Below, one piece after another: positions 35,792 through 46,474 of a stretch of 64,000 bases of DNA. The position numbers and the translations under genes are program-made. The DNA is from Myxococcota bacterium (lineage in GTDB: Bacteria; Myxococcota_A; UBA796; UBA9615; JAKLKC01). A model generated the notes under the pieces. That model had not been told where the DNA came from, made no database searches, and saw only the letters and a program-made list of their open reading frames with translations. How positions within the stretch are numbered: the stretch's first letter is position 1; every line of letters starts with the position of its first letter. The DNA lies in NCBI GenBank assembly GCA_023150875.1, contig JAKLKC010000026.1:18798-82797 (forward strand), in the 5' to 3' direction.

Positions 35792-36607
35792 ATGAGGCGG
35801 GTAGGCAGGACCGGTCCAGGAGCGGGCCTGGCTCGGACCGGGTCGTGGAGAGGGTCCCTGCCACAGGCGATCGATCCCCACCCCGGCGGGGCCCTGACGG
35901 CACGGCGCGGCGTCGCGCTCCTGGCACTCGCCCTCACGCTCGCTTTCCCGCGCTCGGGTTCAGCCGGAGCCGCGGACCCACCGCCGCAAGCGCCACCCGA
36001 TGTCAGCGCGCGGCGAGACGCATCCGGCTCCGTCCCTTCCGCCCCCGAACGTGCGCCAGACTCCCCGTCCGGGGCCGCACCGGTGGCCCAGGCCGTGAGG
36101 GACTGGCCGTGGCTGGGGATCCTCGGCTGCCCGCGCTCCGATCTCGGACTCCTCCTCGGCGGCCTCGGGGCCGAGACGTCGCGGAAGGAGGGGGCATGGC
36201 TGTGGGCCGAGAGGGGCTTGACGCTGTTCTTCAGCGGCGAGGGCTCGTTCGGCGCTACGGCGGACCTCCTCCGGGGGATGGGCTTCGGTGGCCCCCCGGC
36301 CGGAGCGACGCTCCAGCGCGTGGTGATCCGATTCCCCGCACCCACCGAGGACGAGCCCCGGTGGCAGGGCAAGCGACCTCTGGGCTTGCCGGAGCGGCCC
36401 GCGCTCGCGGACCTCCGCGCGGCCCTCGGCGAGCCCACCGACATCGAGGACTGGAGCCTCGGCTCACGCCTGGCCCGCTGGTCGGTCCCAAGCCAGGGCG
36501 CCCGCGTGGAGGCATCCATCGTCAAGAGCGGCGGAGGCGATCGCGTCACCCGGCTCGAAATGACCCGCGAAGGCGACGCAAGACCTCGCTGCCCTGGCGA
36601 CGGCTGA
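35792..36607 (+). CDS. exported protein of unknown function
   Basis: About 271 residues from ATG 35792; ATG 35732 or GTG 35723 are alternatives. A signal-like segment (GVALLALALTLAFPRSGSAG) is followed by a Pro/Ser linker and a compact domain (DWPWLGILGCPRSDLGLLLG, EGAWLWAERGLTLFFSG, GMGFGGPPAG, RVVIRFPAPTEDEPRWQGKR, ALGEPTDIEDWSLGSRLARW). This resembles the small beta-sheet lipid-binding or BLIP-like/SmpA fold with a GEP loop, but I do not assign it. A TTGACA at 35703-35708 precedes it without a good -10. Confidence 0.6.
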   Translation: MRRVGRTGPGAGLARTGSWRGSLPQAIDPHPGGALTARRGVALLALALTLAFPRSGSAGAADPPPQAPPDVSARRDASGSVPSAPERAPDSPSGAAPVAQAVRDWPWLGILGCPRSDLGLLLGGLGAETSRKEGAWLWAERGLTLFFSGEGSFGATADLLRGMGFGGPPAGATLQRVVIRFPAPTEDEPRWQGKRPLGLPERPALADLRAALGEPTDIEDWSLGSRLARWSVPSQGARVEASIVKSGGGDRVTRLEMTREGDARPRCPGDG

Positions 36608-36648
36608 TCCCGCGACGACGCCCGTCCTTACGCCTCGCCTCCGGGTGC

Positions 36649-37314
36649 TCAGAAGGTCGCGTCGAACACCCCGGAGAGGGTTGCCCGGACGCCGTCACCG
36701 TTCGTCTGGTCGATGGCCACGCTGCCAACGAGCCTCGACGCGACTTCGTCCCAGGAGTCGACGACGACCGAGAAGCCCGCGGGCGAGGCGATCTGCCATG
36801 ACCGCACGTACACCACGCCCCCCTCGTTGGGGTAGCGCTCGAAGGCGACCGTCGGGTTGTACGGATCCGTGTGGTCGTAGGTCCCAGGGGCCGTCGGCGT
36901 GGTCAGGATCGCGATGAGGAGACCGGCGGCCGCGTCTTGGACGGAGCACCGGATCTCGGCGATCCCATTGAGCTGCAGCGTCACGTTGTCGCTCGGTCCG
37001 ATCCCCTGACCGCAGGTCGTGAATGCGAAGGAGAACCCGTCGACCTCGCCCGACCACGTTACGGTGGCGACGCCAAGAGGGTCTGCCGAGTCGTCGTCGG
37101 CCATGTCGTCGTCGGCGGCGTCGTCGTCGGCGGCGTCGTCGTCGGCAGCGTCGTCGTCGGCAGCGTCGTCGTCGGCAGCGTCGTCGTCGGCAGCGTCGTC
37201 GTCGGCCGTGTCGTCGTCGGCCGTGTCGTCGTCCTGAGAGGTCGTCGACTGGCACCCCGGGACGGCGACACCGAGCAAGATGGCGAGCGCGAGGCGCATG
37301 TGGGACGTCGACAT
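36649..37314 (-). CDS. lipoprotein with ten-unit Asp-rich repeat stalk
   Basis: 221 residues, ATG 37314, with GGAGGA upstream. The signal LALAILLGVAVPGC ends in a lipobox. Residues 28-77 are ten DDDxA units (T, T, six A, M, S). The remaining ~140 residues are a beta-rich domain (VTWSGEVDGFSFAFTTCGQG, NPTVAFERYPNEGGVVYVRS, SPAGFSVVVDSWDEV) that could carry a disulfide. The acidic stalk should lift the domain from the membrane and may bind divalent cations. DDDxA linkers also occur in the arylsulfotransferase-like lipoprotein. Confidence 0.82.
   Translation of the reverse strand: MSTSHMRLALAILLGVAVPGCQSTTSQDDDTADDDTADDDAADDDAADDDAADDDAADDDAADDDAADDDMADDDSADPLGVATVTWSGEVDGFSFAFTTCGQGIGPSDNVTLQLNGIAEIRCSVQDAAAGLLIAILTTPTAPGTYDHTDPYNPTVAFERYPNEGGVVYVRSWQIASPAGFSVVVDSWDEVASRLVGSVAIDQTNGDGVRATLSGVFDATF
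37084..37233. repeat. in-frame 15-base tandem repeat (10 units)
   Basis: Ten 15-base units of GTCGTCGTCGGCGGC type (plus-strand reading) encode DDDxA. Six units are DDDAA; variants lie at both ends. Unit length is a multiple of three, so copy-number change by slippage keeps the frame. Confidence 0.9.
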
Positions 37315-37498
37315 GAGAGTTCCTCCGTTCCCTTGGGCTGCGTATAGCCATACGCCCTCACCCATGTCAAGATCCGAGTAACGCTCGGGCGCACGACGCG
37401 AACGACGGTGGCGTCCGCCACATCCGATCTAGGGGGAATGCCAGCCGGTCTGACCGGGACGGCCTGCGGCCCCCCCTGGCCGACCGCGTGACTGAACC

Positions 37499-38920
37499 CT
37501 ACTCCTTCCCCACCTTCTCCGGCGGTGGGGGGTCCGCCAGCGCCCGCGCCACCGGCGCCACACCCGCGTCGCCGTGGAGGCCCGGGGGGCGCTCGTCCTC
37601 GATGCGGAGGACCCGGACCAGCATCGTCACCGGGGGGACCTCCAGGCCCTTGACGTCGGTGGTGACGTCCACGCCGCCCAGGTAGCGCTCCCCGAACTGG
37701 AAGTGGCGGGGGTCCAGGACCAGGGTGAGGGTGACCTCGGCCTCCTTGCCCGGCTCCAGCGTGAGCTTCGCGGTGTCCAGGGCCAGGGCCTCCGGGGGCG
37801 GCAGGTCCAAGGGCTTGCGGCCCGGAAGGACCACCGGCTCGCCCACCCGCTCGAAGGGGCGGGGCGCCAGGGTGAGGCGCGCGCGGCGCTTGCGCTCGTT
37901 GCGAAGGGTCACCTTCGCCGTCACCGTCTCCCCCTGCCAGCCCGCCAGGGGGATCTCCGCCACCACCGTGTCCACCACCGGGCGGGGCAGGAAGGCCAGC
38001 AGGGCCTCCGCCACCGCCTTGGGGCTCTCCAACACCGGGAAGTGTCCCACCCCGGGCAGGGTCTTCACCTGGGAGCGGGGCAGGTGGGCCGCCAGCGACG
38101 GCGCGCCCGCCGGGGGGAAGTAGGGGTCCAGCTCCCCCCACAGCACCAGGGCCGGCGTGCCGGACAGGGCGGGGGCGGGCTGGCGCAGGCGGAAGACCTC
38201 CGGGGTGACGGAGCGGACCCAGCGCAGCAGGGACTTCTTGGCGCCCTTGCCCGTCAGGGGCTCCAGCATCGCCGTCACGGCCTCGTCGGAGACGGCGGCG
38301 CCGGGGCCGAGTCCCCCCTTCACGTAGGGGGCCAGGGTCGCCTTGAGGCGGCCGGCCTCCGCCTCCCCCGACATCGACGACTCCAGCCGCCCCAGCAGCT
38401 CCGGCAGCGGAGCCCCCGGCGCCGCCGGGCCCGCACCCACCACCAGGTGGTCGACCCGCTTGGGGTTGGAAGCGGCGAAGCGAAGGACCACCTGCATCCC
38501 CAGGTCCAGGCCCACCAGGTGCGCCCTGCCGATCTCCACGGTGTCGAAGAAGGTGAGCAGGTAGTCCGCCAGGCCCGCCACCTCGTAGTCCACGAAGTCC
38601 GGCCTCCCGGAGTGGCCGCAGCCCGCCAGGTCCACGGCGTACACCCGGTACGTCTCGTCCAGGGCGTCCACCACCGGCAGCCACTGCTGGGCGTGGTCCG
38701 GGAAGCCGTGGACCAGCACCACCGCGGGGCCGTCCTCGGGACCCGAGGCGACGTAGTGGATCCGCCCCTTGGGGGTGATCTGCTGTTTGGAGTTGGAGAA
38801 CGGAGGGGAGATGGACTCGCTGTGTCCCGGCTCCTTGGCCTTGGCGGCCAGGGCGGGCGGGGCGGCGAGGGAGAGGGCCAGGGCGGCGAGCCCGAGGGCT
38901 CGGAGGGGGCGGGGGATCAC
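37499..38920 (-). CDS. exported alpha/beta hydrolase with Asp nucleophile (haloalkane dehalogenase/epoxide hydrolase-like) plus C-terminal beta domain
   Basis: 473 residues, GTG 38920, with AAGGAGG 5 bases upstream. A Sec signal ([20 protein letters not shown]) is followed by the hydrolase domain. [10 protein letters not shown] forms the oxyanion region, the nucleophile elbow VGLDLGMQ has Asp139 where esterases have Ser, GELDPYFP is an acid candidate, and GVGHFPVLE carries the His. Asp-nucleophile members include dehalogenases, epoxide hydrolases and fluoroacetate dehalogenases. The last ~150 residues are an unrecognised beta-sandwich-like domain. The gene is coupled to the upstream propeller gene by overlap (38917-38920). 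Confidence 0.82.
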   Translation of the reverse strand: MIPRPLRALGLAALALSLAAPPALAAKAKEPGHSESISPPFSNSKQQITPKGRIHYVASGPEDGPAVVLVHGFPDHAQQWLPVVDALDETYRVYAVDLAGCGHSGRPDFVDYEVAGLADYLLTFFDTVEIGRAHLVGLDLGMQVVLRFAASNPKRVDHLVVGAGPAAPGAPLPELLGRLESSMSGEAEAGRLKATLAPYVKGGLGPGAAVSDEAVTAMLEPLTGKGAKKSLLRWVRSVTPEVFRLRQPAPALSGTPALVLWGELDPYFPPAGAPSLAAHLPRSQVKTLPGVGHFPVLESPKAVAEALLAFLPRPVVDTVVAEIPLAGWQGETVTAKVTLRNERKRRARLTLAPRPFERVGEPVVLPGRKPLDLPPPEALALDTAKLTLEPGKEAEVTLTLVLDPRHFQFGERYLGGVDVTTDVKGLEVPPVTMLVRVLRIEDERPPGLHGDAGVAPVARALADPPPPEKVGKE

Positions 38921-39996
38921 GGAGCCTCCTTGGACGGGCCGGGGGCGGGGTCCGCGCTGCCGGTCCGGGCGGGATCGTGCTGGTACTGGGGCCACGGGGC
39001 CCGGGCCGGGCCGCCGAAGGACCACGGCAGGACGTAGAGGTGGAAGTCCCACGAGCCGGCGGCGACGCGGCCTCCCGGGAGGAGCAGGACCGAGGAGCGC
39101 ACGTCGCGGCCGGTGGCGTGGCGCGCCACTTCCCGGCCCGTCGCGGCCTCCAGGGCGTAGACGACGCCGTCGTCGCTGGCGAACACCACCTTGCCCCCCT
39201 CCGTCAGGGCGGGGGTCCCCCGGACGGCGTCCCCGGCGCGGAAGGTCCAAACGACCCTCCCCCCGGGGGCGATGGCGTGGACGCGGCCACCGCGGGTGCC
39301 CACGTAAGCGGTCCCGTCCGCGGCGATGGCCGCCCCGCCGTAGACCTGGAGGTCCACCGGCGACTTCCAGCGGACCGTCCCGGTCCCGGCGTCCAGGCCG
39401 TAGACGTGGCGGTCCCACGAGCCCACCACCATCAGCCCGTCCGGGCCCGGGGCCGGTGCCGCCACGCAGGGCTCCGCCGCTTGGAAGCGCCAGCGCTGCC
39501 GCCCGTCCGCGTCCACGCAGACGACGTCCCCCGCGGACACGAAGGCGTCCCCCGAGGCCGACACCGCCGCCCCCCACGGCATCCCCGGCAGGGGGAGGCG
39601 CCAGCGCTCGACGCCGTTCAGGGGGTCCAAGGCCCGGAGCAGGGCCGCGTCGTCGGCGAACAGGACCGAGCCCGCGGGCGCGAGGACCGGCGTCACCACC
39701 GACGGGGCGCCCAGGTCCACGGCCCACAGGACCACCCCCTCCGGCGACACCGCCCGTGCCGTACCGTCGTGACCCGCCAGGAACACCGTGCCATCGGGAG
39801 ACACGCAGGGGGTGGCGTCGCAGGTGGACCCCGCCAGCACCACCCAGCGGGGCTCCCCGCCCGGGCCGACGCAGTACCACTTCCGGTCCCGGGCGCCGAA
39901 CACCAGGGCGCCATCCGGAGCCAGGGCCGGCGAGGAGCCGATCATCCCCCCCGCCCGGAACACCGAGTGGGGCGGCGGCGCGGACGCGGCGCTCAC
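38917..39996 (-). CDS. PQQ-type beta-propeller repeat protein
   Basis: 359 residues, GTG 39996. It has seven or eight WD/PQQ-like blades, each with a motif such as [52 protein letters not shown] or [14 protein letters not shown]. It resembles BamB and PQQ-binding enzyme propellers, but no PQQ ligands or cytochrome motif are apparent. There is no signal peptide. It overlaps the upstream propeller gene by 4 bases and may be a cytoplasmic or partner-exported half. It ends with a Trp-Pro-Gln motif ([12 protein letters not shown]) also seen at the start of the upstream protein ([11 protein letters not shown]). Confidence 0.85.
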   Translation of the reverse strand: MSAASAPPPHSVFRAGGMIGSSPALAPDGALVFGARDRKWYCVGPGGEPRWVVLAGSTCDATPCVSPDGTVFLAGHDGTARAVSPEGVVLWAVDLGAPSVVTPVLAPAGSVLFADDAALLRALDPLNGVERWRLPLPGMPWGAAVSASGDAFVSAGDVVCVDADGRQRWRFQAAEPCVAAPAPGPDGLMVVGSWDRHVYGLDAGTGTVRWKSPVDLQVYGGAAIAADGTAYVGTRGGRVHAIAPGGRVVWTFRAGDAVRGTPALTEGGKVVFASDDGVVYALEAATGREVARHATGRDVRSSVLLLPGGRVAAGSWDFHLYVLPWSFGGPARAPWPQYQHDPARTGSADPAPGPSKEAP

Positions 39997-41243
39997 GTCG
40001 CCTCCTCCAGGCAGTAGAACACGCCGTCCCGGGCGCCGACGTAGATCCGCCCGGCGGCCACCAGGGCGCTGCTGACGATGTAGGCGTCCGCCTGCCAGGT
40101 CCAGAGGGGCAGGCCCGTGGACGCCTCGACGCCGTGGAGCACCCCCGCCCAGTCCCCCACCACGACCACCCCGTCCACGCACACGGCGCTGGTCCACATG
40201 CCCGCCGCGGCGCCGTAGCGCCACAGGACCCGGCCGGTCCCCCGGTCCAGGGCGTACACGAACCCGTCGTCCGAGGTCGTGAACACCCGCGAGCCGTCCA
40301 GGGCGACCGTGCCCCAGATCCCCGCCCCCGCCCGGAAGCTCCAGCGGGCCTCGCCGGTGGCGGGGTCCAGGTGATACAGGACGCCGTTCTCGTTCCCCAC
40401 GAAGAGCTGGCCCGAGTCCACCACCGCCGAGGCGTCGGTGTCGTCGCCGGTGGGGAACCGCCACAGCGGGGTGCCGTCCCGGGCGTCCAGGGCGTGCAGG
40501 TAGCCGTCGTAGGCTCCGGCGAAGAGGCGCCCGCCGTCGATGGCGGGGGAGGACTCGACGCTCCCCCCGGCGCGGTACGACCAGATCACCCGGGCGTCGA
40601 CGGGGTCCACGCAGTAGATCCCGCCGTCCTCGGCCCCGAAGTAGAGGCGTCCGTCCACCAGGCAGGGGGAGGAGTCGGTGTCCTTGCCCCCGCACGGGAA
40701 TCGCCAGACCTCGGCGCCGGTGGACCGGTCGAGGCAGAACATGTGGTCGGCGCGGCTCCCGAACCACACCCGATCCCCGGTGACCAGGACCGAGCCCTTG
40801 ATCGAGTCTCCGGCGTCGAAGCTCCAGCGCACGGTGCCGGTGTCGGCGTCCAGGCGGTAGCACCGGCCGTCGACGGAGCCGACGTACACGGAGTCCCCCC
40901 AGATCGCCGCCTGGCCCGTCCAGCCGGTGCCCGTCCACTCCCGGTGCCGGCCGCCCCGCAGGGGCTCCCGGTGAACGCCGGTGCGGTGGCGCCAGCGGAC
41001 CGCCACCCCCCGGCGGGGAACGGGGCCCACCCCCTGGCCGGAACGGGCGGGGTTGCCCCGGAACATCGGGAAGATCGGGCCCTCGGCCTCGCCCGCCCGG
41101 GCGTCCGGCGAACGGGGCCAGAGGGGGGCGGCGGCCAGGGCGAGACCCGCCGCGAGCACCGCTCGCCGCGGGACGCGGACCTCGGGATCGGGGGATCCGG
41201 GCGTTCCGGGAAGCGGGGGGGGCGTCTTGGGCGGGGGGCTCAC
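39993..41243 (-). CDS. PQQ-type beta-propeller protein with Tat-like signal
   Basis: 416 residues, GTG 41243. A twin-arginine-like signal ([20 protein letters not shown]) is followed by [12 protein letters not shown] and repeated blades ([60 protein letters not shown]). The blades keep the outer-strand Trp of PQQ-like repeats. Export to the periplasm is likely. It is the first gene of a three-gene unit with the second propeller and the Asp-nucleophile hydrolase, and divergent from trxB. Confidence 0.85.
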   Translation of the reverse strand: MSPPPKTPPPLPGTPGSPDPEVRVPRRAVLAAGLALAAAPLWPRSPDARAGEAEGPIFPMFRGNPARSGQGVGPVPRRGVAVRWRHRTGVHREPLRGGRHREWTGTGWTGQAAIWGDSVYVGSVDGRCYRLDADTGTVRWSFDAGDSIKGSVLVTGDRVWFGSRADHMFCLDRSTGAEVWRFPCGGKDTDSSPCLVDGRLYFGAEDGGIYCVDPVDARVIWSYRAGGSVESSPAIDGGRLFAGAYDGYLHALDARDGTPLWRFPTGDDTDASAVVDSGQLFVGNENGVLYHLDPATGEARWSFRAGAGIWGTVALDGSRVFTTSDDGFVYALDRGTGRVLWRYGAAAGMWTSAVCVDGVVVVGDWAGVLHGVEASTGLPLWTWQADAYIVSSALVAAGRIYVGARDGVFYCLEEAT

Positions 41244-41332
41244 GGCGGCCGATCCTACCAGCGATGGCGGCGGCGGTGGGCCCCGTCGCCCCCACCGGCC
41301 CGCCGCGCCTGTCGCGCCCCGCGCGTGGCGCT

Positions 41333-41338
41333 TATAAT
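41333..41338 (+). promoter_or_regulatory. consensus -10 box of trxB
   Basis: A perfect TATAAT, very rare in such GC-rich DNA, lies 59 bases before the trxB start. The -35 region 17 bases upstream (TGTCGC) is weak. Confidence 0.5.
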
Positions 41339-41396
41339 CCCCTTCCCGACGCGCCGGGGAGCGCCGGAGCCTCCCCTCCCACCGCCAGGAGCCCGC

Positions 41397-42356
41397 GTGG
41401 AACCCAACGCCGCCCAGAAGCACCACCGCGTCCTGATCGCCGGGACGGGGCCCGCGGGCCTGACGGCGGCGATCTACGCCGCCCGGGCCAACCTCTCCCC
41501 CCTGGTGGTGGAGGGGATCCAGCCCGGGGGCCAGCTCACCATCACCACCGAGGTCGAGAACTTCCCCGGCTTCCCCGACGGGATCCGGGGGCCGGACCTC
41601 ATGGACCTGCTGCGCCGGCAGGCCGAGCGGTTCGGGGCCCGCTTCGTCTCCGGCCTCGTCACCGCCAGCACCCTCTCCCGGCGCCCATTCCGGGTGGTGG
41701 TGGACGAGGCCGACGAGCACACCTGCGACGCGCTGATCATCTCCACCGGCGCCTCGGCGCGGTGGCTCGGCCTGCCCGGGGAGGAGAGGCTGGTGGGCTA
41801 CGGCGTCAGCTCCTGCGCCACATGCGACGGGTTCTTCTTCCGAGACCGCGAGGTGATGGTGGTGGGGGGAGGCGACTCGGCGATGGAGGAGGCGGTGTTC
41901 CTCACGCGGTTCGCCAGCCACGTGTACGTCGTGCACCGCCGTCACGCCCTGCGGGCCTCGAAGATCATGCAGGAACGCGCGCGGGCGAACCCGAAGATCT
42001 CCTTCGTCTGGAACTCGGAGCTGGTGGACGTGCTCGGGGACCGGGACGACGGGGGCGTGCGGGGCGTGCGGGTGAGGGACACGGTCACCGGCGCCGTGCG
42101 CGAGATGCCCATCGACGCGGTCTTCGTCGCCATCGGCCACCAGCCCAACTCCGGTCCCTTCCAGGGGGACGTGGAGGTCGACGCCACGGGCTACATCCTC
42201 ACGAAGCCCGGCACCTCCCACACCAACGTGCCGGGGGTCTTCGCCTGCGGCGACGTCCAGGACAAGGTGTACCGCCAGGCAATCACCGCCGCGGGATCGG
42301 GGTGCGCCGCCGCCATCGAGGCGGAGCGCTGGCTCGAGTCCGTCGGGCACGGGTGA
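41397..42356 (+). CDS. trxB: thioredoxin reductase
   Basis: 319 residues, GTG 41397, with AGGAG 5 bases upstream. The FAD-binding motif is [16 protein letters not shown] (16-31), the redox-active Cys140-Ala-Thr-Cys143 ([13 protein letters not shown]), the NADPH motif [12 protein letters not shown] and the C-terminal [21 protein letters not shown]. It reduces thioredoxin with NADPH in the cytoplasm. It overlaps the TPR gene by GTGA, so the two are co-translated. The gene is complete and of standard length. Confidence 0.97.
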   Translation: MEPNAAQKHHRVLIAGTGPAGLTAAIYAARANLSPLVVEGIQPGGQLTITTEVENFPGFPDGIRGPDLMDLLRRQAERFGARFVSGLVTASTLSRRPFRVVVDEADEHTCDALIISTGASARWLGLPGEERLVGYGVSSCATCDGFFFRDREVMVVGGGDSAMEEAVFLTRFASHVYVVHRRHALRASKIMQERARANPKISFVWNSELVDVLGDRDDGGVRGVRVRDTVTGAVREMPIDAVFVAIGHQPNSGPFQGDVEVDATGYILTKPGTSHTNVPGVFACGDVQDKVYRQAITAAGSGCAAAIEAERWLESVGHG

Positions 42357-44704
42357 GCCCGGAGCCCATGGGAACCGGCGCCGCGCCTCCGCTGGCCACT
42401 CCCCGGCCGGGGCCCACCCCGGATCCCGCCACGGCGGCGCCCCTGGAGGGGGTGCCCGTCGCCGACGCGGCGGCCCGCCTGGGCAACCCCGTGAAGGTGG
42501 TGGTCCCCACGCCGGCGGTGGAGGGCGCGGGCGCCGACCTCTTGAGGACTGCCGAGGGCTTCGCCGCCGACCTGGTGGACCTCGTCCGCCGCCTGGGGGG
42601 AGCCTGGGCAGCGCCCCTCTACCTGGCCCCGCCCGAGCCGGACCCGTCCCCCTCGGACGCCGTCCCCGAGCTGGACCGGGAGGAGGTGGACGCCCGGACC
42701 GCCGACCGCCTGCTGGCGGACTTCGGCGCCCACGCCCTGGTGGCGGCCGTGCTCAGGACCGGAGGCGACGACGAGCTGGAGGTGGGGATCCAGCTCCGGC
42801 GGCGCGGCGGGCGGGTGGCCTGGCGGGCCTCCACCCGCTTCGTCGACGGGACCGTCCGCGAGGCGCGCCTCTCGCTGGCCAGCGACGTGCTCGCGGCGGT
42901 GACCGGGCGTCCGACCGACGCGGGCGCCCTGGCCGACATGGGGACGTCCTCCCTGCCCGCGTGGCTGGCGGTCTGCGCCGCCCGCCACCACCGGGACGAC
43001 CTGGAGACCCGCGCCGAGGCGGCCCTGAGGGCGACCGTCCTGGACCCGGGCTACGCCGAGGCGTGGTTGCTGCGGAGCGATCTGGCCCTCGCCGCGGGCG
43101 ACGCCGAGGGAGCGTCGGCGCTGGCCGCGGAGCTCCCCCGGGCGTTCCCACGCCTCGGTCGAGCCTGGCTCGCCCGGGCCCGGGTGCGGGCGAGCGGGGG
43201 AGACCGCTCCGGGGCCGCCTCGGACCTCGCCGACGCCATCGCCCGCCCCCTGGACGGGCCCTCCCTCCTGGAGGCCGCCCAGCTCGCCGCCACCCTGGCG
43301 GATCCCGCCCTGAGCCAGCGCCTGCTGGAGCGGGCTCGGGACGCGCGCCTGATGGACCCCCTCCTCTTCGACCGCCTGGGCAGCCTCCGCCAGCGGCAGC
43401 GCCGGGAGGTCGAGGCCGTCGCCCTGTGGGAGCGGGCCTACGTGCTGTCCCGGTCCATCCGGGGGCTGAGGTCGCGGCTGGCGGTCGGGCACGCCCGGCT
43501 GGGCAACCAGAAGAGGGCGGCCGAGATGTACGAGGAGGCCCTGGCCCGGGACTCCCGCAGCGCCGAGACCCGCTACTGGTGCGGCGTGTACGCCCGGGAG
43601 CTGGGGGGGACCGGCGAGGCCCTGGAGCACCTGGACGCCGCCCTGCGCCTCGATCCCGACCACGTGCCCGCGCGGGTGCTGCGGGGAGGGCTGCGGGTGG
43701 AGGCGGGGCTCGCCGAGGAGGCCCGCGCCGACCTGGAGCACGCGATCCGGATCGACTCCGAGGGGGCCGAGACCGCCGAGGCGCGGATGCACCTGAGGCG
43801 CCTGCTCCTGGGGCCCGAAGTGGTGGATCGGGCGACCCGCCTCCTGGCGGAGGGGGCCGCCGCGATCCGGCGGGGCGACCACGCCGGCGCCGTCCCTCCG
43901 GTGGGGGAGGCGCTCAGGCTGCTCCCCGATTACTGGCAGGCGTGGTTCTTCCTGGGCACCGCCCACCGCCTGGCGGGGCGCTGGGTGCCCGCCGAGGGGG
44001 CCTTCCGCCAGGTGCTCCGCCAGCGTCCCGATCAGGCCGACGCATGGAACGAGCTGTCCATCGCGCTGCTGGAGCAGGGCCGCGGCCCCGAGGCCCTCGC
44101 CGCCGCGCGCCGCGCCCACGACCTGCGGCCCGGGGATGCCTCCATCCTCTCGAACCTCGGCGTCGCCCTCCTGGACGCCGGCGACCTCGCGGCCGCCCGG
44201 GACGCCTTCGAGAGGGCAGAGCTGGCCCGGCCGGGGGACGGACTCCTGCGCCAGTGCTTCGCGGAGCTGGAGAGGCGGGAGGAGGCGGCGGGTCTGGCCC
44301 CGCGCCCCCGCGCACCGAGGGCGGGCGGCGCGCCGGGCCACACCCCGGCGCGGGCCCAGCCGCCGCCGAGGGTGGACCTTGGCCTCCCCGCGCCCCGGGT
44401 CGATCCGGAGGGACCGGACCTCCCGGTCACGGAGGACGACGGGGACCTCGTCCCGGTCGAGGACGACGGGGACCTCATCGACGGGGCGGACCTGAAGATC
44501 GTCCCCCTCACCGAGCAGGACCCGCCCGAGCGGGCGGCGGAGGACGCCGACGGCGGGGAAGCCGAGCCCGTGGTCTCGGATCCGGCCCCCCCCGGCTCCC
44601 CCTCCGCCGAGGCGGTGGGCATCCCCGCGGGCGACGCCCTCCCCGGACCGGGCGGGCGGGATCCCCGCCCCACTCCCCGCCGGCGGCGCCGGTCTCGGAA
44701 GTAG
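42353..44704 (+). CDS. TPR-repeat protein with acidic C-terminal tail
   Basis: 783 residues, GTG 42353. The N-terminal ~190 residues form a distinct domain ([40 protein letters not shown]). It is followed by about ten TPR-like helical repeats (200-640: [80 protein letters not shown]). A Pro/Asp/Glu-rich tail of about 140 residues ends in a basic RRRRRSRK. No TM helix or signal is seen, so a cytoplasmic scaffold is likely. It is coupled to trxB. Confidence 0.85.
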   Translation: MSPEPMGTGAAPPLATPRPGPTPDPATAAPLEGVPVADAAARLGNPVKVVVPTPAVEGAGADLLRTAEGFAADLVDLVRRLGGAWAAPLYLAPPEPDPSPSDAVPELDREEVDARTADRLLADFGAHALVAAVLRTGGDDELEVGIQLRRRGGRVAWRASTRFVDGTVREARLSLASDVLAAVTGRPTDAGALADMGTSSLPAWLAVCAARHHRDDLETRAEAALRATVLDPGYAEAWLLRSDLALAAGDAEGASALAAELPRAFPRLGRAWLARARVRASGGDRSGAASDLADAIARPLDGPSLLEAAQLAATLADPALSQRLLERARDARLMDPLLFDRLGSLRQRQRREVEAVALWERAYVLSRSIRGLRSRLAVGHARLGNQKRAAEMYEEALARDSRSAETRYWCGVYARELGGTGEALEHLDAALRLDPDHVPARVLRGGLRVEAGLAEEARADLEHAIRIDSEGAETAEARMHLRRLLLGPEVVDRATRLLAEGAAAIRRGDHAGAVPPVGEALRLLPDYWQAWFFLGTAHRLAGRWVPAEGAFRQVLRQRPDQADAWNELSIALLEQGRGPEALAAARRAHDLRPGDASILSNLGVALLDAGDLAAARDAFERAELARPGDGLLRQCFAELERREEAAGLAPRPRAPRAGGAPGHTPARAQPPPRVDLGLPAPRVDPEGPDLPVTEDDGDLVPVEDDGDLIDGADLKIVPLTEQDPPERAAEDADGGEAEPVVSDPAPPGSPSAEAVGIPAGDALPGPGGRDPRPTPRRRRRSRK

Positions 44705-44712
44705 GCCCCGGC

Positions 44713-46425
44713 GTGGCCGGGCGGCCCCTCCCCCGAGGCGCGATCCCCGCCCTGGCCGCACTGGCGGCGGGGATCCTCCTGCTCAAGCTCCTCCTGCTGT
44801 CCCGTCGTGCCTTCAACTGGGACGAGCTGCACCTCCTCGCCGTCGCCTGGCGGACGGGGGAGTCGGGGTTCGAGCCCACCGGCCGGCCGGGGCTCATGCA
44901 GGTGCTCCTGGCCCCCCTGGCGGCCCTCCCGCCATCCCACGAGGAGGCCATCGGGCTGGCCCGGGGGCTCGCCTGGGGGATCTCGGGGGCGGTCTACGCG
45001 CTGACCGGCCTGCTGGGGCGAGCCCTGTTCGGACCGACGGCGGGGGCGCTGGCGATGGCGCTCCTGCTCACCGAGACCACCTTCCTGGAGCGGTCCGTCG
45101 AGGTCCGCACCGACACCCCCGCCTCCGCGCTGGCCCTGGCGGGCGCGTGGATCGCGACCCGGCGGCGGAGCCCCCCGGGGGAGGCCGCCGGCTTCGGGGT
45201 CATGGGGATCGCCGCCCTCTTCAGCCAGAAGGCCCTCTACCCTGCGGCAGCCTGGGGGGTTGCCAGGGCCCTGCTTCCCTCCCCCGCCGCGCGGGAGGAC
45301 CGCGGGATCTCCGGAGGTCGGGCGCCCCCGCGCCGGTGGGTCCGCGTCCTTCCCCTGGGCGGCCTCCTGGCGGCTGGGGGGACCGTGGCGGCCTGGTACG
45401 GGGTCGTCGCGTGGATCGCCCCGGGGTCCTTCCCGGAGTTCGTGGGCCGCACCATGGTCGGCGCCCTGGGGGAGGCCCGGGACCCCTACTACGTCCAGGC
45501 GGTGGGGTGGCGGTGGGCCCTCCAGGGCTTGGCCCGGAACCCGGTCTTCTGGGGGCTCCCCCTCGTGGCGGCGGGGCTCGCCGCGGCGGACGGGGCCCGG
45601 GGAGCGCCGGTCTCCGCCGAGCGCCGGGCCGGCCTCGCCGTGGCCGCCACCGTCCTGGCGATGGCCGCGTTCCACGCCGCCCGCTTCCCTTACCTGGCCC
45701 TGACCCTGGCGCCCCCGTGGGCCATCGCGTGCGGGCCCCTGATCGAGGACGTCGGCCGGAGGCTGGCGCGGGCGTGGCGGGGCCCCCTCCTGGCCGCGGC
45801 CCTCCTCGCCCCGGTGGCGGCCCGGACGCCGGTGCTGCTCCAGGACCAGGCCGCCGACCAGCGGGACCTCCTGGCGCGGGTCGAGGGCCTCTTCCCCCCC
45901 GAGACGCCCTACTGGGACCCCCACGACCTGCTCTTCCGCCACCCCAACGGGGTGGGGGAGATCTTCACCAAGGGGGTGGCGGCGCTGACGGACGGCGGGC
46001 CCGAGGCGTGGGAGGAGTACCAGGAGAAGCTGAGGGGCGCGGCCCCGGTCTTCTACGTGTGGTCCTGGAGGGTGAGGGACCTGCCCCGCGCGGTGCGGCG
46101 GTTCCTGGCGGACCGGTACGTCCGCCTCCACGGGAACCTGTACGTCTCGGGATTCCAGGCGGGGCCCGAGGGCGGGACCACCCTGAGGCGGGAGGTCCTG
46201 GCGGCGGGGCCGTACCGGGTGCGGGTCGCGGGGGCGGAGGGGTTGGAGGTTGACGGGCTGCCGGTGGAGGACGGGGGGATCGCGCACCTGCCCGCGGGCT
46301 GGCACCGTTTCGACTTGCGGGAGGGCACCCGGATGGTGAGGGTGCGCTGGCACGCCGAGGGGATCGACGCCCAGGAGGCCCCGGAGCGGCGGCCGCGGAA
46401 GCTCTACCACGGGTATCGGCGATGA
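44713..46425 (+). CDS. glycosyltransferase family 39-like (ArnT/PMT-type) membrane protein
   Basis: 570 residues, GTG 44713. It has about nine to eleven hydrophobic helices. The early loop RAFNWDELHLLAVAWR has the acidic pair typical of GT39/GT83 lipid-linked-sugar transferases, and RSVEVRTDTPASALALAGAW is a second conserved loop. The soluble C-terminal ~190 residues (YWDPHDLLFRHPNGVGEIFT, PVFYVWSWRVRDLPRAVRRF) include a beta domain. These enzymes glycosylate lipids or proteins on the periplasmic face. Acceptor and donor are unknown. Confidence 0.8.
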   Translation: MAGRPLPRGAIPALAALAAGILLLKLLLLSRRAFNWDELHLLAVAWRTGESGFEPTGRPGLMQVLLAPLAALPPSHEEAIGLARGLAWGISGAVYALTGLLGRALFGPTAGALAMALLLTETTFLERSVEVRTDTPASALALAGAWIATRRRSPPGEAAGFGVMGIAALFSQKALYPAAAWGVARALLPSPAAREDRGISGGRAPPRRWVRVLPLGGLLAAGGTVAAWYGVVAWIAPGSFPEFVGRTMVGALGEARDPYYVQAVGWRWALQGLARNPVFWGLPLVAAGLAAADGARGAPVSAERRAGLAVAATVLAMAAFHAARFPYLALTLAPPWAIACGPLIEDVGRRLARAWRGPLLAAALLAPVAARTPVLLQDQAADQRDLLARVEGLFPPETPYWDPHDLLFRHPNGVGEIFTKGVAALTDGGPEAWEEYQEKLRGAAPVFYVWSWRVRDLPRAVRRFLADRYVRLHGNLYVSGFQAGPEGGTTLRREVLAAGPYRVRVAGAEGLEVDGLPVEDGGIAHLPAGWHRFDLREGTRMVRVRWHAEGIDAQEAPERRPRKLYHGYRR

Positions 46426-46474
46426 CCTCCGGGCCCGGGTCGCCGGGGACGCGGCGGGGAAGGAGAGGCCGGAG

